Assembly: GCF_022965805.1 (NCBI RefSeq)
Contig: NC_133104.1
Span: forward strand, 37,864,682 to 37,928,681
DNA from: Primulina eburnea
Lineage: Eukaryota; Streptophyta; Magnoliopsida; Lamiales; Gesneriaceae
DNA: 64,000 nt
Reading direction: 5' to 3'
Below the pieces are notes generated by a model. It was not told the DNA's origin. It ran no database searches and worked only from the letters and a program-made list of their open reading frames with translations. A program made the position numbers and the translations under genes. Shown one piece after another: positions 44,853 through 57,699 of the stretch (position 1 is the stretch's first letter; every line of letters starts with the position of its first letter).

Positions 44853-45312
44853 TGTTGGATCAATTTTATTTTTATGGGCTTATATGTGAATAATTATGTG
44901 TGTGGGTTGTCTGTTAAGTTAAGCCCAAAATAAAGTGATCAAATAAAGTTTCGGGTTATTGGGCTTTAATGTATCTAATGGGTTTTGAGCCTTTGATGTG
45001 TAGAGACATAAGTGTAATTTCTGTTTTTATGATGGGCTAAAACGGAAATATCAGAAGATATTATCTATAAATAAGGGTCATGGTCCCCAGATCTCGCGTT
45101 ATCACTTTCACTATTCTCTCCCCATTAAGAAAATAGTTCTGAAGAGAAACTAAAGGATTCTTTCAAGGAAAGAGCGCGTAGATCTGGAAGATCAAGACAC
45201 GTTCTAAAGAATTCAGGATTATGGCTTCAGGTACGTTTCCGCTTAAGTTTTCAGTCATATTCTTAATGATTTAAACGTGATGGATTCTGCGGTTTATGGG
45301 TTTTCCCCAACA
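44853..45312 (+). repeat. 3' LTR of the Copia element at 36.9 kb
   Basis: 460 bp, TGTTGGATC to CCCCAACA, with the same TATAAATA and ATGGCTTCAGGTACG segments as the 5' LTR. Confidence 0.88.
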
Positions 45313-46889
45313 TCCACCATTATTAAACCAATCATCCAAAGTTTACATGATATGTGATGTATTTATTATACATGGAAATCTTTATCCATGAAGTGTACTT
45401 CAATGACCATGAGATATAACGATTTTGAACTTCCTTTTGTTGGGATATTTGAAAAAATAGATCTGGTCAATTTTTTTTTTTTTTTTAAAATAGCATCCTC
45501 AAATTATATTTGAAATACATTGAAAAATGTCTTTTTTTAAAAAATAATAATAATATAATAGTTTACAACTGTTAAATAACAAAATATGAGAAGAATTACC
45601 AGAAAGAACTCAAATCGAGATAACTCATAATCGACAAGTACTCAATTCTACTTAAACAAATCATTCAAAGTTAACATGGTATGTGATGTATTACACTTGG
45701 AAATCTTTATCCACAAAGTGCACGGTATACACCACAGTATATATGGTACAAAATTCGATATTTTAATTCATTACCGTGTTCGTAATATTGGACATAGATA
45801 TGTCGAATTAGCATTTACTATTTCAGCAAGGATGATATTTTTGTATTTTTTATTTCCACATAAAAAATTTCACATATATACATTTTTCCTACACAAAAAA
45901 ATAATTATTACTATCTATTTAATGAAGCGGTTATTCGAGGGCGTATATTTTTCTTTTGATATAATTATCTTAATTATTAATCACTACTAAATTTAAATAT
46001 ATATCCTATACGTTTTGTGAATTAAAATATAGAAAAACAAATTTTTTAACGATTTTAAAATTTTATGAAAAATGTATCCTATATTTTTATACACGAAACT
46101 CGTATGAGATTCAACATCATCTATTTCATGAAAAAATAATATTTTTATATATGTATATAAAAAAAATATCTTAAATATAAATTAGATCGACCTGTCTCAC
46201 ATATATAAATTTGTGAAACTACCTCACCGGAAATGTGCTCACTTTTATAAGCTCACAAGTATAGATAAGAATAAAGAAATAGTTTATAATAATTTTAAAA
46301 ATTTTGGGAAGTAGATAGATGAGATATAGTAGTTATGTTTGAATTATAAATTTACTATTTAAAATAAGTATTTTACTTATTTTTTTTATCAAATGAATAT
46401 ATTTTATTTGTAATTTGATGATGATTTTAAAATCTAATTGATGTAGATAACTAAGGTCTCACACTCAATAAAATAGTGAATAAAAATATATTGTGTGTCG
46501 TTCATTTGTCGGAATAAATGGAATTTTAATCATTTCGTAGATAAATAATCAAAACCCTAATGACTTATTATTTTACATATTCACATGAAGAATAAAATCT
46601 TAAAAAATTAATGTCAAACGGAAATAAATTTTAGATATATAAAATTAAGATAAATGAATTTGAATATATAACCATATTATATTCTAATTTAAACAAAATC
46701 AATTTAATATATTATAGTCAGTCATCTTCTAAAACTTAATTATCTTAATACCCGGATTAAATTTTTTACAGTATGAAAATACGTAAATTAAAAAATTTAT
46801 TCTCTGATTTTGTAATTAGATATCTTCTCTATACTATTTAATAATCCCTTGTTTCTTTTTTTAGTATCTTATACTATATAAGGTTCATC

Positions 46890-47290
46890 TAATAAAGTCA
46901 AATTAGTGTCTTGCTATATTTTTCAGAATTCTAATATCTTTTATTTTTTTTTAGTATCCTATACTATATACTAAGATTAGCGTCTTGCTATATTATTTAG
47001 AATTCTAAAATAGCATTTATTTATTTATTTTTTTTAATATCTTATACTACAGTTTTGATACGATGCATACTTACCAGTTACCATGCGATCTTATGTGAGT
47101 ACCGATGAAATGTTTAATTACATCGATAGACACTGCATCGATACTAATAAAATTATGCTTGGTAGATGTTCGATGTATCAAATCTCTCTTATACTGCATA
47201 CTAAGATTAGTGTCTTGCTATATTTTTTTTTTTTTGAATTCTAAAATATCCTTTATTTGATGATTTAGTATCTTACACTATATATTAAGA
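46890..47290. repeat. AT-rich interspersed tandem copies
   Basis: The mark TTAGTGTCTTGCTATATT or TTAGCGTCTTGCTATATT recurs near 46904, 46977 and 47206, each followed by GAATTCTAA. Between the last two copies lies an unrelated stretch (about 47050-47165). Confidence 0.65.
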
Positions 47291-49416
47291 TTGAGTATAA
47301 AATAGAAACAAATTAGTGGGTGTTTGGATTATTAATAGAATTTAGTTGAAACCACGTATGGTACACTTACAAGTCATGAAATGCATGCGGTGGGGGACAG
47401 AGCACGACACGCTTTTCTCCTAAAAACAATTTAAAGTGGGAAAATCACGTATTTTCCGATCGAAGCATCGCATAAAATATATAACGAACATTATATTTAA
47501 TAATGTATGAAAATGGAATTTACAATATTATCGAATACAGAAAGTAAAGAAAGTTGTTGGGTCCTGAGTCACGAGGAATGCATGTACGTTTTATTCTTTG
47601 TTGGCCACCAATTACATTATTTGGCCTTTCAGGTTCTTCTTATTTTTATTTTTTTTTGGCTATATGATTTATATTATATGCGATTGGTCGGTTGATAATA
47701 CAATATTATATATATATATATATAATCATTTTATAATATAATAAAATTCAGATTATATATATAAAGTTTACACACACAACGTATACTTCACAAAAGTTAT
47801 GCTACGTAAAAATGAATAAATTATGTTAAAGCATGAGTAGACCTAAAAGATTTGTCCCCCCCAATTTTATTTCCCAAAACAAATGTACACTCAGATTCTC
47901 ACTATGTTATTTTATATATATATATATATATATACACACACTCAGATTCTCACTATGTTATTTATATATATATGTGTGTGTGACGTTTTTAGTGATACGA
48001 TTTTGTGACACCATTTAGTTTTATAAAAGTAACTTATTTTTTTAGATATGTAATGTTTTTTTTATATAATTTACTTATAACTACCATATTTAATCTACTT
48101 TAAAAATTCAAAAATATATGTCATATCTAAATATTTAATATAATTGCATTATCTTTATCTAAAATAATAAAATGATAACAAAATTTTATGAGTCAACCGG
48201 ATCTATTAATCATGATCATGATTTATATATGTAATAATCATTATTTTACATACACATTGCTTATTTTTCGTTCAAAGATTTAGCTGAATAGAGACACAAA
48301 ATAATTTGTAGGTTGGCGTAGTATGACCCTTTATCAATTTTTACAATTATGATATTACTCATATTTTAATATAAATCGAATTAATTAAAAAATAATGTAC
48401 AAGCATACAACATGTGCACAAGAACACTAATATATTTTAAATATTTAGAGATAATTTCCTATTTCTCACCCCCACCAACCAACATTGCTGTTGGTACAAT
48501 TACGGCGCAATTATTTATTAACAAAAATTCATGTGAGATAGTTTCATGGGTAAGTTATATCACGATCCTAAATATTTTATTTGGGTTACCCACAAAAATT
48601 CATAAATTTTTGTTGAATATATAGAATTAATGAATAGTAAAAGAATTACAATAAGTGAACACATTCATCATTATTAATAGTTCTTATGCAAACGATTTAT
48701 TTTTAAAATTTATTCTTTAATTCATAGATTTTTTAATCCAATTAATTAATAGGCACAACCAAATAAGGTGGCTTCCATTGCCGCCCATGCATTTTGCATT
48801 TATATGATATTGGTGAGTCAAAATATTTAATTGGTTCAAATTAGGACAAAAAAATAATACATAACTTTTTCCCCACTCAATCTTTAATCTAATTTCAGAA
48901 TTAAATAAAATCAATTCAATAAGTTACCATATATTTATTTAGTATTTAAATTTTTATAGTGGGAAATGATCTCTAAAGCACCACCACTACTAAATGTAGA
49001 AATGGGACTACCATTAGATTAAGCAATCTAAATAAATAATTTGGCCAAAAATTTAATGCAAATTACCCAAACTTTCCATTTAAGTTGTCAAAAAATATTC
49101 AATATTTAAGTAAAATAAGGCGATCTATATTAATATACACGTTTTTAAGTAAGGTTTCAAATAGTTTTAATTGAGTAAAAATTTGACTATCTTTACTTGT
49201 CACTAGCTAGTAGGGTGTATTTTAATCAGTGGAAAGAAATATATATTTGGCTGTTTTTATATTATAGTTACTTTTTTCCCCTTACCTTTTGTACTATTCT
49301 TGTGATATTTTAAGATTATTCATTAATCACACCTTGAATAATTGTTTGATAGATCAATTTTTTTTTTCATTTTTAAATTCCTTGTAATTCTGTTTTCCTA
49401 CTACTTGTGGCGTTAG

Positions 49417-49653
49417 CTATTGAGAAAATAAGTATAGAAAAGGCGGATAACCTTTCTTTTTGGTTGCCGGATTTCCAATATCGAGGAGTGGAAGAAAGCA
49501 AAGAATTGACCGGAGGTGTTCACTTCGTAGACGCTCCTCCGATCCTAATAATTGAAAAACGACATTAGCCTTCATAGCTTCAAAACTGTCTTCTAGGCGC
49601 TGCGGTTCCTCTTTAGTCCTTTTTTCGTTCTCGCGACGACGGTGGAGGTTCAT
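49417..49653 (-). other. GC-richer island with a 78-codon open frame
   Basis: Within AT-rich DNA, this block has ordinary codon-like composition on the minus strand (start MNLHRRRENEKR; AMKANVVFQLLGSEER inside). I cannot place it in a family. A fragment of organelle DNA or of a nuclear gene is possible. Confidence 0.3.
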
Positions 49654-50188
49654 GGATTAGGTGGTCTAAGTGTTCCCATGCCTCCTCCAAGCTTGTATAT
49701 ATATAATCGAGCATTGATTAAACAATCACATTTTCATCGTTCCTAGCTCACATATTACAATTGCTATTATTACGGAAATAGATCTAAGCTATTCAAACAA
49801 TGCTTAATTTGATATATTAAGATGAAACAATTTCTGTTATAAAAAACAAGGCATACATGCATGTGTATATATATAACCTCTATAAACTAATGCTCGATAA
49901 ATTAATATCATCTGAGATTATATTTGTCAGTTCATATTTGGGTCAATGTGTTAAATAAGATAATAATTTTTCGAAAAAAGTTTGTATAAAATTATGCTAC
50001 ACAATATCATAAAGTAATAATTATCTAAAATCACATGAATCAAATGCATAATTAGGACAATTTAGGGAGTGTATGTGTAAAAAATATATATATATATATA
50101 ATCACTGATTTTTAGATGTTGCAAACACTCTCATAGTACAGTATGATTCTATTACTGTTTGTTTTTTCATGAAATTTAGGTATGTTTT

Positions 50189-52634
50189 TGTTAGAACAGT
50201 TCTATTATTGTAAGTTCTGGTAATAACATCGAGCTATTACAGGTCCAACCACTTGCTCTTTGTATTTTTGTTTTCTCAAACAACTGGATCAAAGTATGAC
50301 CGGTCAACACATCATATTCCAAGCCGCAAAGATCATATGTCTTCTGACATATCCAAAGAAGGTAGTACATGACGCATAATCAAAAATTATTATCCAACCG
50401 TTCTGCACATGTCAGATAAGAGCAAAACAAGGGATGATTTCAAACTCAAGAAAATCAGATAAAATTCATGGATAGGTATCCAACCTACCGTTGATGTTAC
50501 AGAAATTCTTCTTAAAATGTCCTAAGTTAGGCAAATTTTTAGAAGCTAGAGGGACTAAAGCTAGAAAAAGTAAGGAGATATTAAATGACATTTAATGAAG
50601 AGTATACGATGGATGAGAGAGAATGTCATTATGCTGGATACAAGTATAGATGATTGTTAAAAAGTCATTTTCGATTGTTGAGACTTTTTCACCTATAAAT
50701 ATGCAAATTCAAGAATGAAGAACTACCGAAACTCTGCACAATACAATCTGCATTGCAATATCTTTGAGAACTCGAATATTCTAACTTCAAGCTGCTCGTC
50801 AAGTACACGTATTATAGTTTATATATGATCATCAAGGATCATCTTTATGGTACTTCACTAACTCAAGCTGTTACAAGATAAGCGTTGTTTATTGGTTGTG
50901 TTTTCTAGCAAACCAATGGTTTTTAAACAAGCTAGGATTGTAAAATGATCATTACGAGTTACAATTTAAGCATTTATAAGTCTTGACTGTAGTTGATATT
51001 TACAAGAAATTTTAAAATCAAAGTATTTTAGTGGAATCATTTTTAAATAGAATAAGAGGTGACATATGAGCTTTTAACTTCAAATATTTATAAAATCTTT
51101 GTGTTATTTACTTGAAGAATTTACTTTTCTTACTCATTTCTTTTTCCAGCATTTCACTATTAACTATTGTCTTTATTGAATATATATATATCTTATCACT
51201 AGCTTAGTCAGACTATTTTTGCACTTGTTCACTTTTAAACGATCCAGCGAAGCTAGTCAGATACTTGTTTTAGCAGCCTAAAAATTGTTAGAACAACTCT
51301 TCTACATAAATATTTTCAAGATCGTATTCCCCCTCTAAACTCTATTTCACTCCAAACAAATGGTATCAGAGCGGGCTTTTATTCTATCTCCTTTTAACCA
51401 CTTTCATATAATATTGTGTATAAAGTTACATGCAGCTCAGTTTTGTCACCACCAAAGAGATAGAAATTATTAGAATATTTCAATTACCCTAAGTTTTGAC
51501 CATTGACAAATTAACAGTTTTGTTACAAGATCCAGCTGCTTGCTCTTTGTTTTTCAGGTTTCTCTGATAGCTGAATCAAAGTCTGACCGCTCAAGACATC
51601 AGATTCCAAGTCACAAAGATCACATGTCTTCTGATCGGTCTAAAGAAGTTAATGCATGACACGTAATCAAAATTTATTATCCAACTGTTCCGCACCAGTC
51701 AGATACAAGCAAAACAAACGATACTTTCAAACTCAAGCAAATCAAATAAATGCATGGCACATTAATCTACCTACAGCTGATGTGATATAAATGATTCCCG
51801 AAATGTCCTAAGCGAAGCAAATTTTCAGAAGCTGCAGGGATTAAAGCTAAAAAATCAATTCGGCATTTAATAATGAGTATACGATGGATGAGAGAGAATG
51901 TCATTATATCGGATACAAGTACATATGATTGTTGAAAAGTTATTCCGACCGTTGAGATATTTTCACCTATAAATACGAAGATTCAAGAATGAAGAACTAC
52001 TGAAACTCTGCACATTTCAATCTGCATTCCAATATCTTTGAGAGCTCAAATCTTTCTAACTTCAAGCTGCTCATCAAGTACATGCCTTAAAGTTCACATA
52101 TGATCATCAAAGATCATCTTCGTGCTACTTTACCAACTTAAATCGTTACAAGCTAACCGTTGGCTATTGGTTGTATTGTCTAGTGAATCAAGGGTTCATA
52201 AATATACCAAATTTGTAAAGGATCACTAAAAGTTATAACTTAGGGATATATAAATCTTTGTTATAGTGAAACTTCACAAAAAGTTTTAAACCAAAATATT
52301 TTAATGAAATCTTTTTTTAATTGGAAGAAGGGGATGCATTGGAGTTTTTGTCTCCGAATATCCATTAAATCCATGTGTTATTTACTTGAAACATTTACTT
52401 TTCTCACTCCTTTCATTTTCCAGCAGTTCATTATTAACTGATGATCTATATTGTATATATATCTTATCACTAGCTTAGTCGGACCATTTCGGACTTTTCA
52501 CTTTTAAGTAATCCAGTGAAGCTAGTCATTCAAGAATACTTATTTTAACAGCCTAAAAATTATTAGAACATCTCGTTTTTACGTAAATATTTTCAAGAGT
52601 TTATTCATCCCCGCACTCTAGTTTGATCACAACA
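50189..52634 (+). mobile_element. LTR retroelement with almost no interior (non-autonomous)
   Basis: Two related units, 50189-51358 and about 51503-52634, are roughly 75-80% alike. They share CTTGCTCTTTGT, CAAAGATCA, GATGAGAGAGAATGTCATTA and TCACTAGCTTAGTC in order. The first ends ..AAACA and is followed directly by a PBS, TGGTATCAGAGC, at 51361-51372. Only about 130 bp separates that from the second unit. No coding region. Ends are approximate and no clean TSD was found. Confidence 0.65.
51361..51372 (+). other. primer-binding site of the short-interior LTR element
   Basis: TGGTATCAGAGC, two bases past the first LTR-like unit. It is the main reason to read the duplicated units as LTRs. Confidence 0.75.
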
Positions 52635-52986
52635 ATTGTTCATGTTTTTGTTTATATGGTGAATTCTATTTTATTAATTAATAAAATGAATATTATTTAA
52701 TTATAAAATACATGAATATTACTTAATTACTATTTTTATAAATATATATTTGTATATGCTTACAGAGGTTCTTATGTGTATGTATACGTTCACACCCATG
52801 AAAAAATGAAAAACAAGGGAACAAACTGCACATAACTCCCACATGAACAGACCCACATTACATAAAATATCTCTTTTTATTTTTTTTATCACTAAGTGCG
52901 GAACTCGCTTTGAATTTGTTGAGAAGTCGCATTTTGCATGCAAACAAGTCTGTTCATTTCATTTTGGCCATACACACGCTTCTCCC

Positions 52987-52996
52987 TATATATAAG
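52987..52996 (+). promoter_or_regulatory. TATA box of the DUF599 gene
   Basis: TATATATAAG, about 105 bp upstream of the ATG at 53100. Confidence 0.6.
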
Positions 52997-53099
52997 TACG
53001 TGCTATCCGGTGCTACTTAATTATTCAGCTAGCTATCTAGCATGAATTAAGAAAGAAAGAAAACAAACCATCAAACACCTTAATAACACACCAAAGAAA

Positions 53100-53610
53100 A
53101 TGGAGTGGAAGAAGTGCTATTTGGATGTGATTCTTGTTCCATTAGGGTTGCTAGTATCCATAGCTTATCATGTATGGCTATGGCATATGGTTCGGACTCA
53201 ACCCTTTTCGACAATCATCGGAACTAATGCCCGTGGCCGGAGATTTTGGGTCGCCTCCATCATGAAGGTAAGCACGTTTTATCATATGTACATCGATTTT
53301 TTCTCATATATAGTGTTTTTGTTTTACAAAAAAAAAATAAAAAAATCACATGTATTCAATCTTTGAAATGCAGCCACTTGACACCTTATAATCAGATATC
53401 GATATTTTGTTACTTTATGCCTAATATTCTTATAATTAATAATCTAGAAATAAATAATTTATCAACATTAGAAGTTGGACAAGAGGTGGAAAGTTCGATC
53501 TTGGATTTGATTGGTTTAAGGAAATTAATTTATCTAACTAACCATACGATTTTTGGTTAATTGACGCTTCGTTTTTATTCCATTAAAGGATATAATAGTT
53601 ATATAAAAAA

Positions 53611-53682
<72 letters not shown>

Positions 53683-55153
53683 GGTGATACCTAATAATCC
53701 ACCAAAATCGAAAAGTCGCTTTTATTTCCTACATGAATTTGACACGCAAAGGAGAAAAAAAGTCTCTTAGCTTAATGCGTTTCATGTGTGCCAACAACTA
53801 ATGTCGCTTCCCGATTCCTAAAATAGTATGTCCTAATAATGTGTGCAAAACTGATTCATTCCAGGCATATTCCTTTTATGGGACAACGTAGTATGCTGCA
53901 TCATTTAACTTTTTAATTTTTTTTATAAGTATAAAATATAATTCATGATTTAAATTATGGTATAAAGTTCAATATTTTGTAATTATCTATTTATTTTTTT
54001 AATGCAAATTGTTTCCATGCACTTCCTCCACAAATTTTGCACGACTGCGATATGACGATTTGTTCCACAATCATTGAATGATGACTTAATTTGTCGGAAT
54101 TTTTTTTAAAAAAAATCCTAATTTGTTTATTATTAAAGATTCATGTATGTTACTAGTGGAAACCCGAACGTAACCATCAGCAAATTTATTCCTAAACTTT
54201 ATATATTAATATTATATAATCAGGAGGAGCAACATGCATCAAATTAATCTACTATATAAATAATTAAGTTAATTCGATTCTTCTCAAATTTATAAATACC
54301 CTAATTCATTTCAACTTAATTCACGTATAAATTATTGGATAAGAATTTTCTTGACCGTAGAGAAATATTTATCAAAGTTGAGCAAGATTCTAGGAGTTTG
54401 AATTCAACGAGTCAATTTTGTGAGGTGGATCTGCTATTTGGTTCACTAATGGAAATTTTTTACTTATTATTGTAAATTTAAACAAGACTACTTACCGACA
54501 AAATAAACTAACTTATTTGACAATTAATTATAATGTAGTTTCTTCATTTTGAATAATAATATAATTACTAGGGTTTATTTTGAATTGATTGATCCAGGAC
54601 AATGACAAGAAAAACATCCTGGCCGTCCAAACCCTCCGAAACACGATCATGGGCGCCACCCTGATGGCCACCACCTCCATCCTCCTCTGTTGTGGCCTAG
54701 CCGCGGTGATCAGCAGCACTTACAGCATCAAGAAACCCTTAAACGACGTCGTCTACGGCGCCCACGGCGAGTTCATGGTGGCCTTAAAATACGTCACCCT
54801 ACTCCTCATCCTCCTCTTCTCCTTCCTATGCCACTCCCTCTCCATACGCTTCATCAACCAGGTCAACTTCCTCATCAATTGCCCTCCAGGGAACGAAAGC
54901 GGCGGCATAGTGACAGTCAGGGTACGTGTCAGAGTTGCTGGAGAGGGGCTTCCTGCTGAACACGGTTGGGAACAGGCTGTTCTACGCCGCGTTGCCCCTT
55001 CTTTTGTGGATTTTTGGGCCCGTGCTGGTTTTCTTGTGCTCAGTGACCATGGTGCCGGTGCTGTATAATTTGGATTTTGTGTTCTCCGGCGAGAAGAGAA
55101 AATTTGGGGCCGAGAATGGGAATAGCCATGCATCTGGAGCAGATCTTGCTTGA
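53100..55153 (+). CDS. DUF599 membrane protein, with a frameshift in exon 2
   Basis: Exon 1 is 53100-53267 (56 codons) and ends at GTAAGC. Exon 2 starts at 54598 after TCCAG and ends at TGA 55151-55153. The N-terminus (MEWKKCYLDVILVPLGLLVS) and NILAVQTLRNTIMGATLMAT match plant DUF599 proteins of unknown function. Transmembrane helices are visible near residues 8-28, in LMATTSILLCCGLAAVIS, around VTLLLILLFSFLCHSLSIRF and near the C-terminus (LFYAALPLLLWIFGPVLVFL). At about 54919-54923 the frame must change to reach YVSELLERGFLLNTVGNRLF: one base gained or two lost. Everything else is intact, so this may be a sequencing error or a very fresh mutation. Confidence 0.85.
53268..54597 (+). other. 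intron of the DUF599 gene
   Basis: 1330 bp, GT..AG, AT-rich. It contains the (AT)n microsatellite at 53613-53678. Confidence 0.8.
53613..53678. repeat. (AT)33 microsatellite
   Basis: Perfect dinucleotide run inside the DUF599 intron, likely length-variable. Confidence 0.9.
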
Positions 55154-56438
55154 TCACAAGTCTAGATTTTTTTAATGTGCTTGATGGTACATATATATTT
55201 TACTAATTTTACTTTGATACAATATCATTCATGAATATCTGAATATGGATTTGAGGTGAGAGATTTTAAATCCAACATAAGAAATTCATTCCTTTGTTTG
55301 TCAAAATTCATTAATTTGACAATTAATTTCAAATTAATCATAACTATTTATTTTATAAAGTTATTTCAAATTCTCCGTTCAAATACCAATCAATTTTAAA
55401 TCCTCTCATATCCAAATGAACCTAAACGAATTTCTCACTACATGAAAGCATATAAAACAGAATATAGTAAGAACAAAATTCATATTACTAAATGATAAAT
55501 TTCGTAACATTACAATGACAAACTAAATGAAAAGAATTTGTATTATGGAGATTAATGATACTTTCAGAGATTAAAAACAATATATTTTTAAAATATTTTG
55601 TATTGTTCGAACCCAGAAAAAATGCAATTTTAATAGGCAAAAACTGGTGTGAGACGGTCTCACAGTTCGTATTTGTGAGACGGGTCTCTTATTTGCATCA
55701 CCCATGAAAAATTATTACTTTTTATGCTATAGAATATTATTTTTTTATTGTGAATATGGATAGGGTTGACCCGTCTCACATATTATGATCCGTGATACGG
55801 TCTCACATGAGACCCACTCATTTTAATATTATAAATTGGTCTGTTTTTTGTTTTGGTACTCTTATAAATTGTCAATGTTATTTTCATTTACTAACTTGAT
55901 TTTTTTTCCCACCTGAAACCATCAAATCTATAAATATTGCTTACTCATTAAGCAAGAAGAAAATATATATTATACATATAAAAAAAATAAAGCAAAACTA
56001 AACAAAATTTTAAAATGGAAAAAAGAGCTTGTTGTCTTCCCTTATTTTTTCTTAGATATATTTTAATATGTACAATATATCTTTGTTCTCATTATATGAG
56101 AGCATCAATACTAAATAAAAATATTCAATAAATTTAATGACAAAAAACAAAGAAAATTTAAATTACTGAATAAAAATCAAATACATAATAATATATATAT
56201 AACTTAGAAAGCTAAATTACAATTTTCTAATATAAAGTTGAGAAATTTGTGTTAGTGATGTCCCGACTCGAAGTGCACTACAAAAACAGACGAATAAATC
56301 TAATGGACACGAAAATAAATAGCCAATCATTGGACATTAGATGATTCGAGATACGATAAAGCTAAAAAAAGTGTGTGTAAGAAATTTTGTGCAAACTCCC
56401 ACAAATATATGACACCACAACACAACCATGTGCCAAAT
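55154..56438. other. AT-rich intergenic stretch
   Basis: No gene. It contains the GTGAGAC-type MITE at 55647-55815. A CACTACAAAAA at 56277 looks like a CACTA end but has no partner. Confidence 0.5.
55647..55815. mobile_element. GTGAGAC-type MITE, uninterrupted
   Basis: 169 bp, starting GTGTGAGACGGTCTCACAG and ending GTCTCACATGAGACC. The interior has CACCCATGAAAAATTATTAC and GGGTTGACCCGTCTCACA. It is the most complete short copy and serves to define the family. Confidence 0.75.
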
Positions 56439-57376
56439 AATATAACTATGGTTCACTGTCGCGGTCGCGGAGATCGGAACAGATGCTATTATTCCAGTTA
56501 CAATGAAATTTCGCGGAACGGTCGCAGAACAGGGTATTTAAAAAAAATATTATAAATATATAAAAATTAAAAAATTGGAAAATATTTAGAAATATAAAAA
56601 TTAAAATAAATATCATTTAAATAAATTATTTGATGTAAATAAGAAATTTAAATATTTTTAAAATTTTATTAACAATTTATTGAACACAATTTATATCGTC
56701 ATTATATTTAAAATATTTCCAACCATATCAAAAATTAAACATACTACTAAAATTATTTGTATTTAATTAATTAAAACTTTAAAATATTTTCGATTGGATA
56801 TATATAAGTTCGCACAAATTTGAATCAATTTAGAGTGATGGATTAATAATAAACATCAAATCTTATATAAAGTGATGTTACAAATTATTTAACATCAATT
56901 AAAATAGAAATATTTTATAATTAACTTAGTTTTTTTTTCACACTTTGTAATGAAAATTTCTCAACAGAAAGTGATTCGAATTTGCGACGGTTTTATGAAA
57001 AAGAGTCGCTAAATTTAGCGACCGTTTTTATTCAACCGTCGTCGATTTTAATTAGGCGACAGTTTTATTCAAATCGTCGCTAACTATAGCGACGGTTTTA
57101 TTAAACCCGTCGCCGATGTTAAATCGACGACGGTTGAATTAAAACCATCGCTACATACATAAAACCGTTGCTAGTAGCGACTGTTCAAAACAAAAGCCGT
57201 CGCGAATTACGTTCCGGTTCCGTTCCACCGTTATATCTCCGTTTTTCACCGTTATATCCCCGTTTTCGGTATATGAAATGCCGATACAAGCCATCAACCT
57301 ACACACCCCGGAACCTCGTCAAGGTTGCTGACGTTCCGGTCGTTCCGTTCCCGTTTCGGCGAACCATGAATATAGC
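56439..57376. mobile_element. TIR element with GCGACGG module
   Basis: Candidate element 56447-57368. It starts TATGGTTCACTG and ends CGGCGAACCATG, short imperfect terminal inverted repeats. Flanks AATATAAC (56439-56446) and AATATAGC (57369-57376) could be an 8-bp TSD with one mismatch. GGAACGG-type and CCGTTCC-type blocks near both ends are also inverted. No transposase coding is visible. hAT is possible; the class is uncertain. Confidence 0.5.
56976..57203. repeat. GCGACGGTTTT inverted-repeat block, second copy
   Basis: At least ten direct or inverted copies of GCGACGGTTTT or AAAACCGTCGC variants. It is related to the block at 3596-3724. Confidence 0.75.
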
Positions 57377-57622
57377 AGATACTGAACAAAATTCACATGC
57401 AAATTTTTTTCCACATTTTCTATAAAGTCTAGATTCTTTTTACGTAATGATCATAGCATAATCATCATTTCATTATACGTAAGTCTCCCTAAATCATGTT
57501 GTGTTTGCAAATGATTCTTTTTAAAAAAGTGATTATGGGAATGTATTGGTTCTAGATTTTTAATTATTTTTATGAAGTTGAAAAGTTAAAGATATTCAAT
57601 TTAGACTCTATAAAAGTTTAGT
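57377..57622. other. short spacer, nothing recognised
   Basis: The stretch lies between the TIR element and the LTR-element remnant. Confidence 0.4.
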
Positions 57623-57699
57623 GTTTGATACCCCTAAATTTGGTACACTTTGGCGGATCCGATCTCGTATCAGGACAATCTCTAACCTGCAATCCCTAG

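Larger units (their letters stand above)
36920..45312 (+). mobile_element. Ty1/Copia retrotransposon split by a solo LTR
   Basis: LTRs at 36920-37380 and 44853-45312 (460 bp, about 97-98% alike by eye) bound a gag-pol region. The left LTR's first bases (TATGG..) are diverged from TGTTGG, and I see no matching TSD. PBS at 37383-37394, a CAAGTGGGAGA tract just before the right LTR. A 1955-bp solo LTR (39374-41328) divides the coding region. Without it, gag and pol are in one frame. Confidence 0.88.
45313..50188. other. AT-rich intergenic region
   Basis: Nearly 5 kb of very AT-rich sequence with short homopolymers and (AT)n runs. I recognise no conserved gene. It contains the repeat at 46890-47290 and the GC-richer island at 49417-49653. 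Remaining open frames look random. Confidence 0.5.

Noticed and set aside
53561..53770. Open frame with an IYIYIY run
   Set aside because: It is a translation of the (AT)n run in the DUF599 intron.
54690..55157. Open frames overlapping the DUF599 exon on both strands
   Set aside because: They are shadows of a GC-rich exon in other frames.
56277..56287. CACTA transposon terminus (CACTACAAAAA)
   Set aside because: No matching TTTTTGTAGTG end was found downstream, so the match may be chance.
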